NCBI GenBank assembly: GCA_021816565.1
Contig: JAKAXN010000020.1
Location: 1-24,079, forward strand
Length of the DNA stretch: 24,079 nt
Source of the DNA: Actinomycetes bacterium
GTDB taxonomy: Bacteria; Actinomycetota; Acidimicrobiia; Acidimicrobiales; Palsa-688
Direction of reading: 5' to 3'
The notes below the pieces were generated by a model. That model was not told the DNA's origin. It worked only from the letters and a program-made list of their open reading frames with translations, and made no database searches. This document shows, one piece after another, positions 13,019 through 20,197 of this stretch. Within the stretch, counting starts at the first letter, position 1, and each line of letters starts with the position of its first letter. The translations under genes were made by a program, and so were the position numbers.

Positions 13019-13626
13019 GCGTCTACCACCTCCAGGCCGGTTCGCCGCTGTCGTATCTGATCGCCTTCATCCTTCCGGCCCTCGACGCCATACTGCCGGT
13101 GGTCCCCAGCGAGACCGCGGTTGTGGCGCTCGGCGTGACGACATCGCGCAACTGGGACCCTCTGATTCCCCTGCTGGTGGCCACCGCCGCCGCCGGCGCG
13201 TTCGTCGGGGACAACGTGTCCTACCTGATCGGCCGCCGCTTCTCCGGGTGGGCCCAGCGCCGGTTCTTCGCCGGGCCCCGGGGGGCCGAGCGGCAGGCCT
13301 GGGCGGTCCGGACCCTGGGCCACTACGGGGCCCGGCTGATCGTGGTGTGCCGGTTCATCCCCGCCGGGCGGACCGCCGTGACGCTGACGTGCGGGATCAC
13401 CGGCTACCCCCGCCGCCGCTTCGCCATGGCCACGGCGGTGGCGTCGGTCATATGGGCCACCTACGCCTTCATGATCGGCCGGCTGGGCGGCAAGGCCTTC
13501 GAGGACCGGCCGTGGGCCGGCCTGCTGCTGGCCCTGGCCGTCACCTTGGCGGCCAGCGGGCTGATCGAGGCCGGCCGGCGGCTGGCCGGGTGGCTGGGGT
13601 CCCGCCGCCGCCAGAGGCAGGGCTAG
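13015..13626 (+). CDS. DedA family membrane protein
   Basis: A 203-residue integral membrane protein of the DedA/VTT (SNARE-associated) family, now linked to undecaprenyl-phosphate and phospholipid flipping across the membrane. Diagnostic segments are VVPSETAVVALG (the P-S-E of the first re-entrant loop), GAFVGDNVSYLIGRRFSGW, and RFIPAGRTAVTLTCGITGYPRRRFAMA (the R-F-x-P-x-x-R loop). Acidic and arginine residues needed for transport are kept. Four or more transmembrane stretches are visible, with a basic C-terminus (RRRQRQG). GTG 13015 is supported by GGGAGGGG about 6 nt upstream. An overlapping 25-codon ORF precedes it. It converges with the SHOCT gene. Confidence 0.9.
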   Translation: MSVYHLQAGSPLSYLIAFILPALDAILPVVPSETAVVALGVTTSRNWDPLIPLLVATAAAGAFVGDNVSYLIGRRFSGWAQRRFFAGPRGAERQAWAVRTLGHYGARLIVVCRFIPAGRTAVTLTCGITGYPRRRFAMATAVASVIWATYAFMIGRLGGKAFEDRPWAGLLLALAVTLAASGLIEAGRRLAGWLGSRRRQRQG

Positions 13627-13645
13627 CGGTACGGGGCGGGACCGG

Positions 13646-13933
13646 TCAGGTGGCGGCCAGGATCTTGGCCTTCTGGGCCGCGAACTCCTCGTCGGTGAGC
13701 ACCCCCTGGGCGTGGAGCTCGCCGAGCTCTTTCAGCTGGGCCAGAGGATCGGGCTGAGGAGCCGGGGCCGGGGCCGGCTGGGACTGCGCCTCGGGCGGCG
13801 GCTGGTCGGCGGCCGCCTGCTGCTCCTGCTGGGCCCAGCGGTTCCCCTGCCGGCGGGCCACCCGGCCCGATACCGCGGTGGCGGTGCCCGCCACCACGGC
13901 CGTCCTCGCCACCCCTCTCAGAAGTCGTGGCAT
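13646..13933 (-). CDS. SHOCT-domain protein
   Basis: A 95-residue protein. Residues 1-30 are basic and Ala-rich (MPRLLRGVARTAVVAGTATA), possibly membrane-associated. The middle is a Gln/Pro/Ala-rich linker. Residues 62-95 are a SHOCT domain (DPLAQLKELGELHAQGVLTD then EEFAAQKAKIL), a short helical C-terminal module often tied to oligomerisation or membrane proteins. AGGAGG lies about 7 nt before the ATG. It sits 17 bp behind the DUF6325 gene on the same strand and is almost certainly in the same operon; the pairing of these two families is familiar in actinobacteria. The biochemical role is not known. Confidence 0.82.
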   Translation of the reverse strand: MPRLLRGVARTAVVAGTATAVSGRVARRQGNRWAQQEQQAAADQPPPEAQSQPAPAPAPQPDPLAQLKELGELHAQGVLTDEEFAAQKAKILAAT

Positions 13934-13950
13934 GGATCCACCTCCTTGGG

Positions 13951-14403
13951 TCAGGCGCCGGACTTCTCCGTCGCGTCGAGCGAGGCCACCAGCGTGTCGA
14001 GAGGAATGAACCCGGCGGCCACCAACTCGGCCCCGCCCCGGCGCAGGGCGTGGGCCAGCTGGGCGGCCCAGCGGTTCTCGAATATCAGGATCCCCGCCGC
14101 CGAGCCCGGGTCGATGGCCGATGCCGCCTCGGCCAGGTCGCTCTCGTCGACCAGGCCCGACGACACCCCCTCGAAAGCCGAGAGGTCGAGCTTCCCGTCC
14201 CCGTCCAGGTCCGCCAGCTGCACCGCCCGCACCCCGCCGTCGAGGTCCTTGGCCAGGAACTCGAGGTCAAGGACCCGGATGAGGCCGCGGTCCACCAGGT
14301 CCAAAAGGACGGGCAGGCCCTCTCCGGTCATCCGCCCGCCGGGGAACTCCACGATCAGGTAGCTGACCGGGCCCATGGTTTCCACCGTCTGCGTGTCAGT
14401 CAT
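13951..14403 (-). CDS. DUF6325 family protein
   Basis: A 150-residue cytosolic protein matching the DUF6325 pattern: MGPVSYLIVEFPGGRMTGEGLP, GLIRVLDLEFLAKD, then PGSAAGILIFENRWAAQLAHALRRGGAELVAAGFIP. The family has no assigned function. Between the two conserved blocks is DLDGDGKLDLSAFEG (residues 65-79), which has the D-x-D-G-D-G-x-x-D spacing of an EF-hand or dockerin calcium loop, although position 12 is Ala and the nearest Glu is two residues later. A ribosome site AAAGGG lies about 9 nt before the ATG. It is the first gene of an operon with the SHOCT gene and is divergent from an LLM oxidoreductase. Confidence 0.82.
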   Translation of the reverse strand: MTDTQTVETMGPVSYLIVEFPGGRMTGEGLPVLLDLVDRGLIRVLDLEFLAKDLDGGVRAVQLADLDGDGKLDLSAFEGVSSGLVDESDLAEAASAIDPGSAAGILIFENRWAAQLAHALRRGGAELVAAGFIPLDTLVASLDATEKSGA

Positions 14404-14428
14404 CGGCTGTGCCCTTTCTCCGCCGTCG

Positions 14429-14511
14429 ACGCTAGGTCCGGGGGCGCCCGGGGGCTTCACCCGGCCCGGGTGATCCGCCCTTCGCCGCTAAGGGCGGGGC
14501 TCGGACATTAT
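14429..14511. promoter_or_regulatory. Divergent control region with two perfect dyads
   Basis: TCACCCGG and CCGGGTGA form a 17-bp dyad (14457-14473); CCGCCCTT (14475-14482) and AAGGGCGG (14490-14497) form a second with a 7-nt centre. Minus-strand TAGCGT (14434-14429) may serve DUF6325. CATTAT (14506-14511) ends 7 nt before the LLM gene's ATG. Both dyads sit where -35 regions would be, so they may be operators. Confidence 0.45.
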
Positions 14512-14518
14512 TCAGGCC

Positions 14519-15400
14519 ATGGACATCGCCATGACGCTGCCGACGATGCTGCCGCACGGGCGCCGCGAGTTCGTCTCGTGGTGCCGGCGGATAGACGAGG
14601 GCCCGTGGTCCGGCCTGGCCGTCCCCGAGCGGGTGACCTTCCCCAGCCACTCGCTGCTGGTGCAGCTGGCCGGCGCCGCTGCTCTCACCGAGCGGGTCCG
14701 GCTGTGGACCACCCTGGTGGTCCTCCCGGCCCACAGCGAGGTCCAGGTGGCCAAGGACATGGCCTCGGTGGATCGCCTGGCCGGCGGCCGGCTGACTCTC
14801 GGCGTGGGGGTGGGTGGCCGCGAGCAGGATTACCGGGCTCTGGGGGCTGACTTCGCCCGCCGCTGGCAGCGCATGGACGACCAGGTCGCCCGGATGCGCG
14901 CCATCTGGGCCCAGGAGCCGCCGTTCGAGGGATCCGATCCGGTCGGTCCCCCGCCGGTCCAGGCGGACGGCCCGCCGATCGTGGCCGGCGTGGTCGGGCC
15001 GAAGGCCACCGCCCGGGCGGCCAGCTGGGCTGCCGGGGTCAACGATCCGTCCTCCATCACCACGGTGGACGAGCAGGCCCTGGCCGGTCAGCGCCAGAAG
15101 GTGTTCGACGCGTGGGCCGCGGCCGGGCGGACCGATCCCCCGCACTTCTCGACCAACCTGTGGTTCGCCCTGGGGCCCGACGCCCGGGACCGGCTCTCCG
15201 ACTACGTGTACCGGTACCTGCGGATATTCGACGAGGGATTCGCCCGCCAAACGGCGGCGCGGGCCCCGGTGCACTCCCCGGCGGCGTTGCGCGACGCCGC
15301 GGAGGCGGCCCGCCGGGCCGGCTGCGACGAGCTGTTCCTGGTGCCGACCACCGCGGACCCGGCCGAGTTGGACCGGGCCCGGGAGGCGCTGGGGATCTGA
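14519..15400 (+). CDS. LLM class flavin-dependent oxidoreductase
   Basis: A 293-residue luciferase-like (bacterial luciferase/F420-dependent) TIM-barrel oxidoreductase. It shows MDIAMTLPTMLPHGRREF at the first strand, GLAVPERVTFPSHSLLVQLAGAAALTERVRLWTTLVVLP, and the cofactor region KDMASVDRLAGGRLTLGVGVGGREQDYRALGADFARRWQRMDDQVARMRAIW, all diagnostic. In actinobacteria such proteins usually use F420 or FMN; I cannot decide between them. The substrate is unknown. CATTAT ends 7 nt before the ATG with no Shine-Dalgarno, a leaderless layout. It is divergent from DUF6325, and YaaA follows 53 bp downstream on the same strand. Confidence 0.9.
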   Translation: MDIAMTLPTMLPHGRREFVSWCRRIDEGPWSGLAVPERVTFPSHSLLVQLAGAAALTERVRLWTTLVVLPAHSEVQVAKDMASVDRLAGGRLTLGVGVGGREQDYRALGADFARRWQRMDDQVARMRAIWAQEPPFEGSDPVGPPPVQADGPPIVAGVVGPKATARAASWAAGVNDPSSITTVDEQALAGQRQKVFDAWAAAGRTDPPHFSTNLWFALGPDARDRLSDYVYRYLRIFDEGFARQTAARAPVHSPAALRDAAEAARRAGCDELFLVPTTADPAELDRAREALGI

Positions 15401-15453
15401 CCGCCCCGGTCGCCGGTTGGCTTCCAGCGGGACCCGGAGGTGATGCTGGAGGG

Positions 15454-16203
15454 ATGGTTCCCCTGCTGCTGCTGCCTCCTTCCGAGGGCAAGGGCCCGGG
15501 CGGCGGCGGCGGATGGGACCCGGCCGCCGGGCGGCACCGCTCCATCGCCGAGGGCCGGGCCGAGGTGGCGGCGGCGCTGGCCTCGGCCATGGCCGACCCG
15601 GCCCTGGTCGCCCGGCTGACCGGGCTGCGGGGAGAGCGGGCCCATGCCGCGGCGCAGGCCAACCGGTCGGCGGTGGGCGCTCCGGTGTTGCCGGCCTGGC
15701 AGCGCTACCGGGGGGTGGTCTGGGAGCACCTCGATCCAGGGGGCCTCAGCCGGGCCGGACGACGACGGGCGGGCCGGGTCCTGGTCGTCTCGGGGCTCGG
15801 CGGGCTGTTCGGCTTCGACGAGCCGGTCCCCGACTACAAGCTGAAGATGGGCGCCAGCCTGCCCGGACCGGGCCCGCTGGCCCGGTACTGGAAGCCCCGG
15901 CTGACCGCGGCGCTCGCCGCGGAGGCGGCCGGGGGCGAGGTGTGGGACCTGCTGCCGGGCGAACACCGAAGAGCCCTGGACCTGCCGGCGGCGGGCATCA
16001 AGGCGGTCACGGTCAACTTCCTGGCCGCCGGGGGCTCGGGCGCGGCCGGCCACGGCGCCAAAGCGGCCAAGGGCCGCTTCGCCCGCCACCTGCTCGAGGC
16101 CCCGGGGGACTTCCTGGAGGCGGCCGCCGGCTTCTCCTGGGCCGGATGGACGGCCCGGGTGGAGGACGCCGGGCTGGTGACCGTCACCGCCCCGACCACT
16201 TAA
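15454..16203 (+). CDS. yaaA: Peroxide stress protein YaaA (UPF0246)
   Basis: A 249-residue protein of the YaaA/DUF328 family. In E. coli, YaaA limits free intracellular iron and damage during hydrogen peroxide stress, and the family binds DNA. Landmarks are LLLLPPSEGK near the N-terminus (the PPSEGK form is usual in actinobacteria), QRYRGVVWEHLD, VVSGLGGLFGFDEPVPDYKLKMG, ARYWKPRLTAAL, and the C-terminal VTVNFLA...GHGAKAAKGRFARHLLE. The predicted ATG has GGAGGG directly against it (no spacing) and GATGCT ending 6 nt before it; the latter may make it leaderless. Longer in-frame readings overlap the LLM gene and are rejected. It converges with the MarP-like protease. Confidence 0.9.
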   Translation: MVPLLLLPPSEGKGPGGGGGWDPAAGRHRSIAEGRAEVAAALASAMADPALVARLTGLRGERAHAAAQANRSAVGAPVLPAWQRYRGVVWEHLDPGGLSRAGRRRAGRVLVVSGLGGLFGFDEPVPDYKLKMGASLPGPGPLARYWKPRLTAALAAEAAGGEVWDLLPGEHRRALDLPAAGIKAVTVNFLAAGGSGAAGHGAKAAKGRFARHLLEAPGDFLEAAAGFSWAGWTARVEDAGLVTVTAPTT

Positions 16204-16218
16204 CCGGCCGACCCAGCG

Positions 16219-17415
16219 TCAGGGCAGGCAGGCCCCGGTGCTCACGGCCGCGCTGGACTGCCCGGCTCGGCTGATGTCGGAGGAAACCGCGCCCATGGTC
16301 AGGGCGTAACCCACACCGGGGGTGCTCGACGAGCTGGCGAAGATCAGCCCGATGACCGTCCCCGGCGCCAACCCGGCGGTACCTGTGGGCTCGCCGCTGG
16401 CGACCAGCGGTCCCCCGGAGTTGCCGGGCTTCACCTCGCCGTGCAGCTCGTAGACGCTGCGGCTGGTGACCGCCGTGCCGTAGATGTCGAGCCCGGTGGC
16501 CTGGAGGCGGGCGGTGACCGCGGCCGGCTCGGCCTGCAGCGGGCCGCCTCCCGGGTAGCCCATGATGGCGCCGGTGGTCTCGCGGGCCACCGGCTGGTCG
16601 ACTATGGGCAGCACCGGATCGACCAGCCCCGGCACCCTCAGCACGGCGACGTCCAGACCCGGATCGAACAGCACCACCTCCGCCTGGTGGGTGCCCGAGG
16701 CGTCCACCACCCGGGTGTGCGCCTCGCCGGCCACGACGTGGGCGTTGGTGACGACCAGGCCGGGGGCGGCCACGAAGCCCGAGCCGGACTCGACCAGGTC
16801 GCACGCCGTGCCGACGACCTTGACCGTGGAGTCCCGGGCCGCCAGGAACGCCGGCTGGATGGATGCCTCGTCTGGTAGCACCGCCGGCGTCACGGCCCCG
16901 GGCGGGAGGTTGACGAAGACCACCGGGTAGCCGCGTTCGGACAGGAACGACTCCACCCGGGCCAGCAGGCCCGGAAGCGGCGGTAGGACCTCGTCGACCG
17001 CCCGCAGGAAGCCCGATTCCTGGAGGGCCCGGTTCAGGGCCGGATAGCGGCTGTTGGACAGCACGGTCCCGAACACCCAGACCACCAGCAGCGTGGCCGC
17101 CAGGCCCACGGCAGCCCCGGCCAGGGCGTCCGCTCTGGCCGCCACTCCGGGCCGGAGCGTCCGCCGGGCCCGGCGCCCGACCTGCTCCCCGGCCAGACCC
17201 ACGGCGGCGGTGCACGTGACGGTGACCAGCAGGGCCACCAGCGCCCTCGCCGTCCCGCTGAACAGCCCCGACAGCGGCGGGGCGAGGATCACGCCGGCGA
17301 TCAGCCCGAGACCGAGGCCGACCAGCATCGCCACCTGGGTCACGGCCCCGGCCTGGAATCCCCGTAGGGCCGCGAGCAGGAGGAGGGCCAGGATGACCAG
17401 GTCGACCGAGTTCAC
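16219..17415 (-). CDS. marP: MarP-like membrane serine protease (CvpA + trypsin domain)
   Basis: A 398-residue protein matching mycobacterial MarP (Rv3671c type), a periplasmic protease needed to survive acid and oxidative stress. Residues 1-125 form a CvpA-like domain with four transmembrane segments (the first is SVDLVILALLLLAALRGFQAG). A chymotrypsin-like domain follows from about 185. The triad is His226 (TNAHVV), Asp255 (DPGLDVAVLRV) and Ser333 (VKPGNSGGPLV). Cys205 and Cys396 stand where MarP has its stabilising disulfide. The GTG at 17415 is the first start in frame; neither a good Shine-Dalgarno nor a -10 is evident. It converges with yaaA 15 bp away. The 204 bp before the next gene show no further coding sequence. 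Confidence 0.9.
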   Translation of the reverse strand: MNSVDLVILALLLLAALRGFQAGAVTQVAMLVGLGLGLIAGVILAPPLSGLFSGTARALVALLVTVTCTAAVGLAGEQVGRRARRTLRPGVAARADALAGAAVGLAATLLVVWVFGTVLSNSRYPALNRALQESGFLRAVDEVLPPLPGLLARVESFLSERGYPVVFVNLPPGAVTPAVLPDEASIQPAFLAARDSTVKVVGTACDLVESGSGFVAAPGLVVTNAHVVAGEAHTRVVDASGTHQAEVVLFDPGLDVAVLRVPGLVDPVLPIVDQPVARETTGAIMGYPGGGPLQAEPAAVTARLQATGLDIYGTAVTSRSVYELHGEVKPGNSGGPLVASGEPTGTAGLAPGTVIGLIFASSSSTPGVGYALTMGAVSSDISRAGQSSAAVSTGACLP

Positions 17416-17619
17416 CGGCCCGACGCCCCGTGACCCGGTTCAGGAGCGGTGCCGCAACGCCGACCGGTGGTTCTGGCGCCGAGCGCCCCGGATCCGGCTG
17501 TCCCGCGGTGTCGTCATGTCCATCAACATGCGACGCAACCGCTTACCGCCGACAGGGTCGATCGGCACTGTCCACCCGGAACCCCCCGATCCGGAGGTCA
17601 GCCCGGACGGCGGGAGCTG

Positions 17620-18750
17620 TCAGGCTGCGGCCAGGGCCGGACGGGAGGTGCGGGCCCCGGAGATCACCGCCCGGTAGTGGCAGAGCAGTTCGTCGCCGAG
17701 CGGCGACCAGCCGCGGCCCAGTACGGACTCACGGGCCCGACGGGACATCCGGCCTCGCATACCGGCGTCGCCGGCCAACTCACGAATGGCCTCCCCGATG
17801 AGGGCGGGATGGCTGGCCGGGTACAAGAAGCCGTTGTCACCGTGGTGCACCGTGTCGAGGGGGCCACCCGCCGCCGGCGCCACCACCGGGACGCCCGAGG
17901 CCAGGGCCTCCTGAATGGCCTGACAGAACGTCTCCTCCGCCCCGGTGTGCACGAACACGTCGAGGGAGGCGAAGTGGGCGGACAGCTCGGGGCCGGATTT
18001 CGCGCCCACGAACACCGCCGCCGGCAGCGCCTGGCGCAGTCGCCCGGCCGACGGGCCGGCGCCGACCACCACCGTACGGATGCCGGGGACCCGGGCTGCG
18101 TGGGCCAGCAGGTGCACCTGCTTCTCCGGCGCCAACCGACCGACGTATCCGACCAGCAGCTTTCCGCCCGGTGCCAGCTGCCGGCGCAGTGACGGACTGC
18201 GGTGCTGCGGGTTGAAGAGGTCCAGGTCGACCCCCCGTCCCCACCGGGCCACCCGGTCGACGCCGTGCTGGGTGAGCATCCACGCCGCCGCGCTCGACGG
18301 CGCCAGGGTCACGTCGGCCTGGTTGTGCACCCGGCGGATCCAGCCCCAGACCGCCTCCGCCGCGAAGCCGAAGCCGTAACGGCCCCCGAACCCGGCCACG
18401 TCGGTCTGGTAGACAGCCACGGTCGGCAGCCCGAGATGGCGGGCCGCTCTCAGTCCCATCGCCCCGAGGACCATCGGAGCGGCCAGGTGCACCACGTCGG
18501 GGCCGAAGCCGGCGAGGATCGACCGGACCCTCGCGCCCGGCAGGCCCACCGAGAGGGTCCGGTAGAAGGGAACTTCCACCGCAGGCACCCGCTCGACCGG
18601 CGTTGCCGAGTAGCGGGCCGGACCCAGACCGGGAGCGATGACCAGGACCTGGTGGTTCCGGCGTTCCAGGTGCTCGATCACCCGGAGGACGGAGTTGGTG
18701 ACCCCGTTGATCTCCGGGAGGAAGCACTCGGCCACGATCGCTATACGCAC
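17620..18750 (-). CDS. mgtA: GDP-mannose-dependent alpha-mannosyltransferase, MgtA-like (GT4)
   Basis: A 376-residue GT-B glycosyltransferase. The N-terminus MRIAIVAECFLPEINGVTNSV, the segment PTVAVYQTDVAGFGGRYGF, RWGRGVDLDLFNP, GYVGRLAPEK (201-210) and HTGAEETFCQAIQEALASGVPV follow mycobacterial/corynebacterial MgtA closely. The GT4 E-x7-E motif is Glu273 to Glu281. MgtA mannosylates glucuronosyl or glucosyl diacylglycerol at the inner membrane face to start lipomannan-type glycolipids, so the same role is likely but the acceptor is inferred. GTG 18750 is chosen because homology starts there; upstream residues are low quality. TACGGT (18764-18759) ends 8 nt before it. It is divergent from a 60-residue hypothetical gene. 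Confidence 0.88.
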   Translation of the reverse strand: MRIAIVAECFLPEINGVTNSVLRVIEHLERRNHQVLVIAPGLGPARYSATPVERVPAVEVPFYRTLSVGLPGARVRSILAGFGPDVVHLAAPMVLGAMGLRAARHLGLPTVAVYQTDVAGFGGRYGFGFAAEAVWGWIRRVHNQADVTLAPSSAAAWMLTQHGVDRVARWGRGVDLDLFNPQHRSPSLRRQLAPGGKLLVGYVGRLAPEKQVHLLAHAARVPGIRTVVVGAGPSAGRLRQALPAAVFVGAKSGPELSAHFASLDVFVHTGAEETFCQAIQEALASGVPVVAPAAGGPLDTVHHGDNGFLYPASHPALIGEAIRELAGDAGMRGRMSRRARESVLGRGWSPLGDELLCHYRAVISGARTSRPALAAA

Positions 18751-18758
18751 GCCGCCCC

Positions 18759-18814
18759 ACCGTAGACACCGGGGGTTAAGCCCCCGCCTCCCGCAGGCGA
18801 AGAGCAGGCGAACA
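18759..18814. promoter_or_regulatory. mgtA-like promoter with dyad and tandem 11-bp repeats
   Basis: Minus-strand TACGGT (18764-18759) is a probable -10. Upstream is the dyad CGGGGG-TTAAG-CCCCCG (18770-18786), then two tandem 11-bp units, GCAGGCGAAGA (18793-18803) and GCAGGCGAACA (18804-18814). Read in the gene's direction they are TTCGCCTGC-type repeats spaced one helical turn apart, as in PhoB/OmpR-family boxes. Confidence 0.4.
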
Positions 18815-18865
18815 CTCGGGCACGGGCTGGTCGATCGGCCGACAGTGAACGGAGGGTTAACCGCA

Positions 18866-19048
18866 GTGGCTAAGTTCTTGGCTGCCATGTCGTGGGCAGT
18901 AGCACTCGACCGCAAGGCCGGTGGCCGCTCGTTGGTCCTCCTCGTCCTGGAGGAGCGATCCGAGGCTGAGAGCATCGCTCTGGAGATGCGCAACCGGGGC
19001 CAGCGCGTGGTGGTGCACGCCTATCCAGACCACGACCAGGAGCCCTGA
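18866..19048 (+). CDS. Hypothetical protein, 60 residues
   Basis: A short protein beginning MAKFLAAMSWAVALDRKAGG, then RSLVLLVLEERSEAESIALE and ending HAYPDHDQEP. GGAGGG (18851-18856) lies 9 nt before the GTG, which strongly supports the start; longer in-frame readings overlap the divergent glycosyltransferase gene. The pattern is one beta-strand (SLVLLVLEE), a helix (SEAESIALEMRNRG) and another strand (QRVVVHAY), so it may be a small alpha/beta domain. It has no motif I recognise and no signal peptide. Codon use fits the neighbours. It is divergent from the mgtA-like gene and 50 bp before the next gene. Confidence 0.55.
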   Translation: MAKFLAAMSWAVALDRKAGGRSLVLLVLEERSEAESIALEMRNRGQRVVVHAYPDHDQEP

Positions 19049-19085
19049 CCGGGCCCGGTCCGGACCGATCTGTTAACGGCGTTCA

Positions 19086-19098
19086 TATACTTGGTGCG
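19086..19098 (+). promoter_or_regulatory. Strong -10 element at leaderless distance
   Basis: TATACT (19086-19091), one base from the consensus, ends 7 nt before ATG 19099. No Shine-Dalgarno is present. The -35 region is not recognisable. Confidence 0.55.
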
Positions 19099-19572
19099 AT
19101 GACCGCCGACGCCACTGGACCTCTGTACCGGAGCAGCCGCCCCGTCCCCACCCGCAGCGGTCGCAAGAGCGCGGGAAGGGATCTGTCGGCCGAGCACAAG
19201 CTGGCGCTGGCCGCGGGCCGCGCCGAGAGCCGGGCGGTCCGCCGGTACCTCGAGGCCATCACCTCCGCCCCCGCCGACGCCGACGCCGACGGTGCCGACC
19301 CCGAGCCCATGGCCCGCCGGATCGAGGAGATCGACTCGCAGCTGGCGGCGGCCGAGCCGGCCGTCAAGATCCGCCTCATCCAGGAGCGCATGGATCTCTA
19401 CGCCCGGCTGAAGTCCCTGGGCGACGCCGGGCAACTCGACGAGCTGGAGCAGGGGTTCGTGGCCGCCGCGGCTGCCTACTCCGCCCGCAAGGGCATCACC
19501 TACGCGGCCTGGCGCCGGGTGGGAGTGGCCCCTGCGGTGCTGGAGCGGGCCGGCATCGACCGCCGGCCCTGA
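19099..19572 (+). CDS. Conserved hypothetical actinobacterial protein
   Basis: A 157-residue protein. The N-terminus is basic and disordered (RSSRPVPTRSGRKSAGRDLS). A conserved helix follows, HKLALAAGRAESRAVRRYLEAI, then an acidic Ala/Asp linker (residues 58-68), a coiled-coil-like stretch (ARRIEEIDSQLAAAEPAVKI then RLIQERMDLYARL), and the C-terminal YSARKGITYAAWRRVGVAPA. The last segment is one I recall from uncharacterised actinobacterial proteins; the W-R-x-x-G-V end looks like a small DNA- or protein-binding helix pair, but that is a guess. The start is firm: TATACT lies 7 nt upstream in leaderless layout. It converges with tspO. Confidence 0.72.
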   Translation: MTADATGPLYRSSRPVPTRSGRKSAGRDLSAEHKLALAAGRAESRAVRRYLEAITSAPADADADGADPEPMARRIEEIDSQLAAAEPAVKIRLIQERMDLYARLKSLGDAGQLDELEQGFVAAAAAYSARKGITYAAWRRVGVAPAVLERAGIDRRP

Positions 19573-19605
19573 GCCTGGACTTCGGCGGCACCGGGGGCCG
19601 CGGCC

Positions 19606-20073
19606 CTATTCCGTGCGGGCTCGGCCCGGGTCGCTGACCGCGGCGTTGAGGGCGGTGGCGAAAAGACACCACGCCAGGTACGGGGTCAGCAGCTCGGCCG
19701 CCACAGCGTCGCAGCGGGCGGCCGAGGCGATCTCCGCCGCGACCAGCGCGTCGAGGACGAGGATCAGCCCCAGCGAGACCCGCTTGTCCCGGGCGGAGAA
19801 GAACGCCACCGGCCACGCCGCGTTGAGCACCAGCTGGGCGGCGTGCAGGCGCAGCGTGGTACGGGCTGAACGGCGGGCCAGCCGGTAGGCGGCCACGCCC
19901 ATGGCCGTGTACAGCCCGGTCCACACCGGGCCGAACACCGCCGGCGGCGGGGCCCACGCCGGCTTCTCCAGCCGGCCGTAGATCTCCGGAGCCCGCCGGG
20001 AGCCGATACCACCGATGGCAGCCGCGGCTATGGAACCGCCGGCCGCCAGCACAGCAGACCGGAGAGCCTTCAC
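19606..20073 (-). CDS. tspO: TspO/MBR family tryptophan-rich sensory protein
   Basis: A 155-residue membrane protein of the TspO/MBR (peripheral benzodiazepine receptor) family, which binds porphyrins and cholesterol-like ligands and takes part in stress signalling. Signature segments are PEIYGRLEKPAWAPPPAVFGPVWTGLYTAMG, LHAAQLVLNAAWPVAFFSA (the L-N-x-x-W of helix 3) and the last helix AELLTPYLAWCLFATALNAAV. Five transmembrane segments fit the family length. I place the start at GTG 20073 because TAAGGT (20086-20081) ends exactly 7 nt before it; GTG 20082 would overlap this hexamer. The 115 bp between it and the next gene upstream hold nothing else I recognise. Confidence 0.9.
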   Translation of the reverse strand: MKALRSAVLAAGGSIAAAAIGGIGSRRAPEIYGRLEKPAWAPPPAVFGPVWTGLYTAMGVAAYRLARRSARTTLRLHAAQLVLNAAWPVAFFSARDKRVSLGLILVLDALVAAEIASAARCDAVAAELLTPYLAWCLFATALNAAVSDPGRARTE

Positions 20074-20197
20074 CCCGTCCACCTTAACGAGCCCCTAGCG
20101 GGTCGCTCACCGGTATCGGCGAGCAGCGCCGCTGCTCTCGTCGCTCATGGACCCGATCTACCCGGGCGGCTGGTACCGACGCCGCCCGTTCGGGCCG

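Noticed and set aside
12876..13757. A 293-codon plus-strand frame over DedA and SHOCT
   Set aside because: No recognisable protein; DedA and SHOCT signatures are in other frames with good ribosome sites.
17416..17619. Possible small gene between the MarP-like and MgtA-like genes
   Set aside because: The frame starting near 17519 has poor codon choice for this genome, no ribosome site and no motif; I see no RNA gene there either.
19047..19060. Perfect 14-bp palindrome GACCGGGCCCGGTC after the 60-residue gene
   Set aside because: Such GC palindromes arise readily at this composition and it has no loop or T tract; I cannot call it a terminator or operator.
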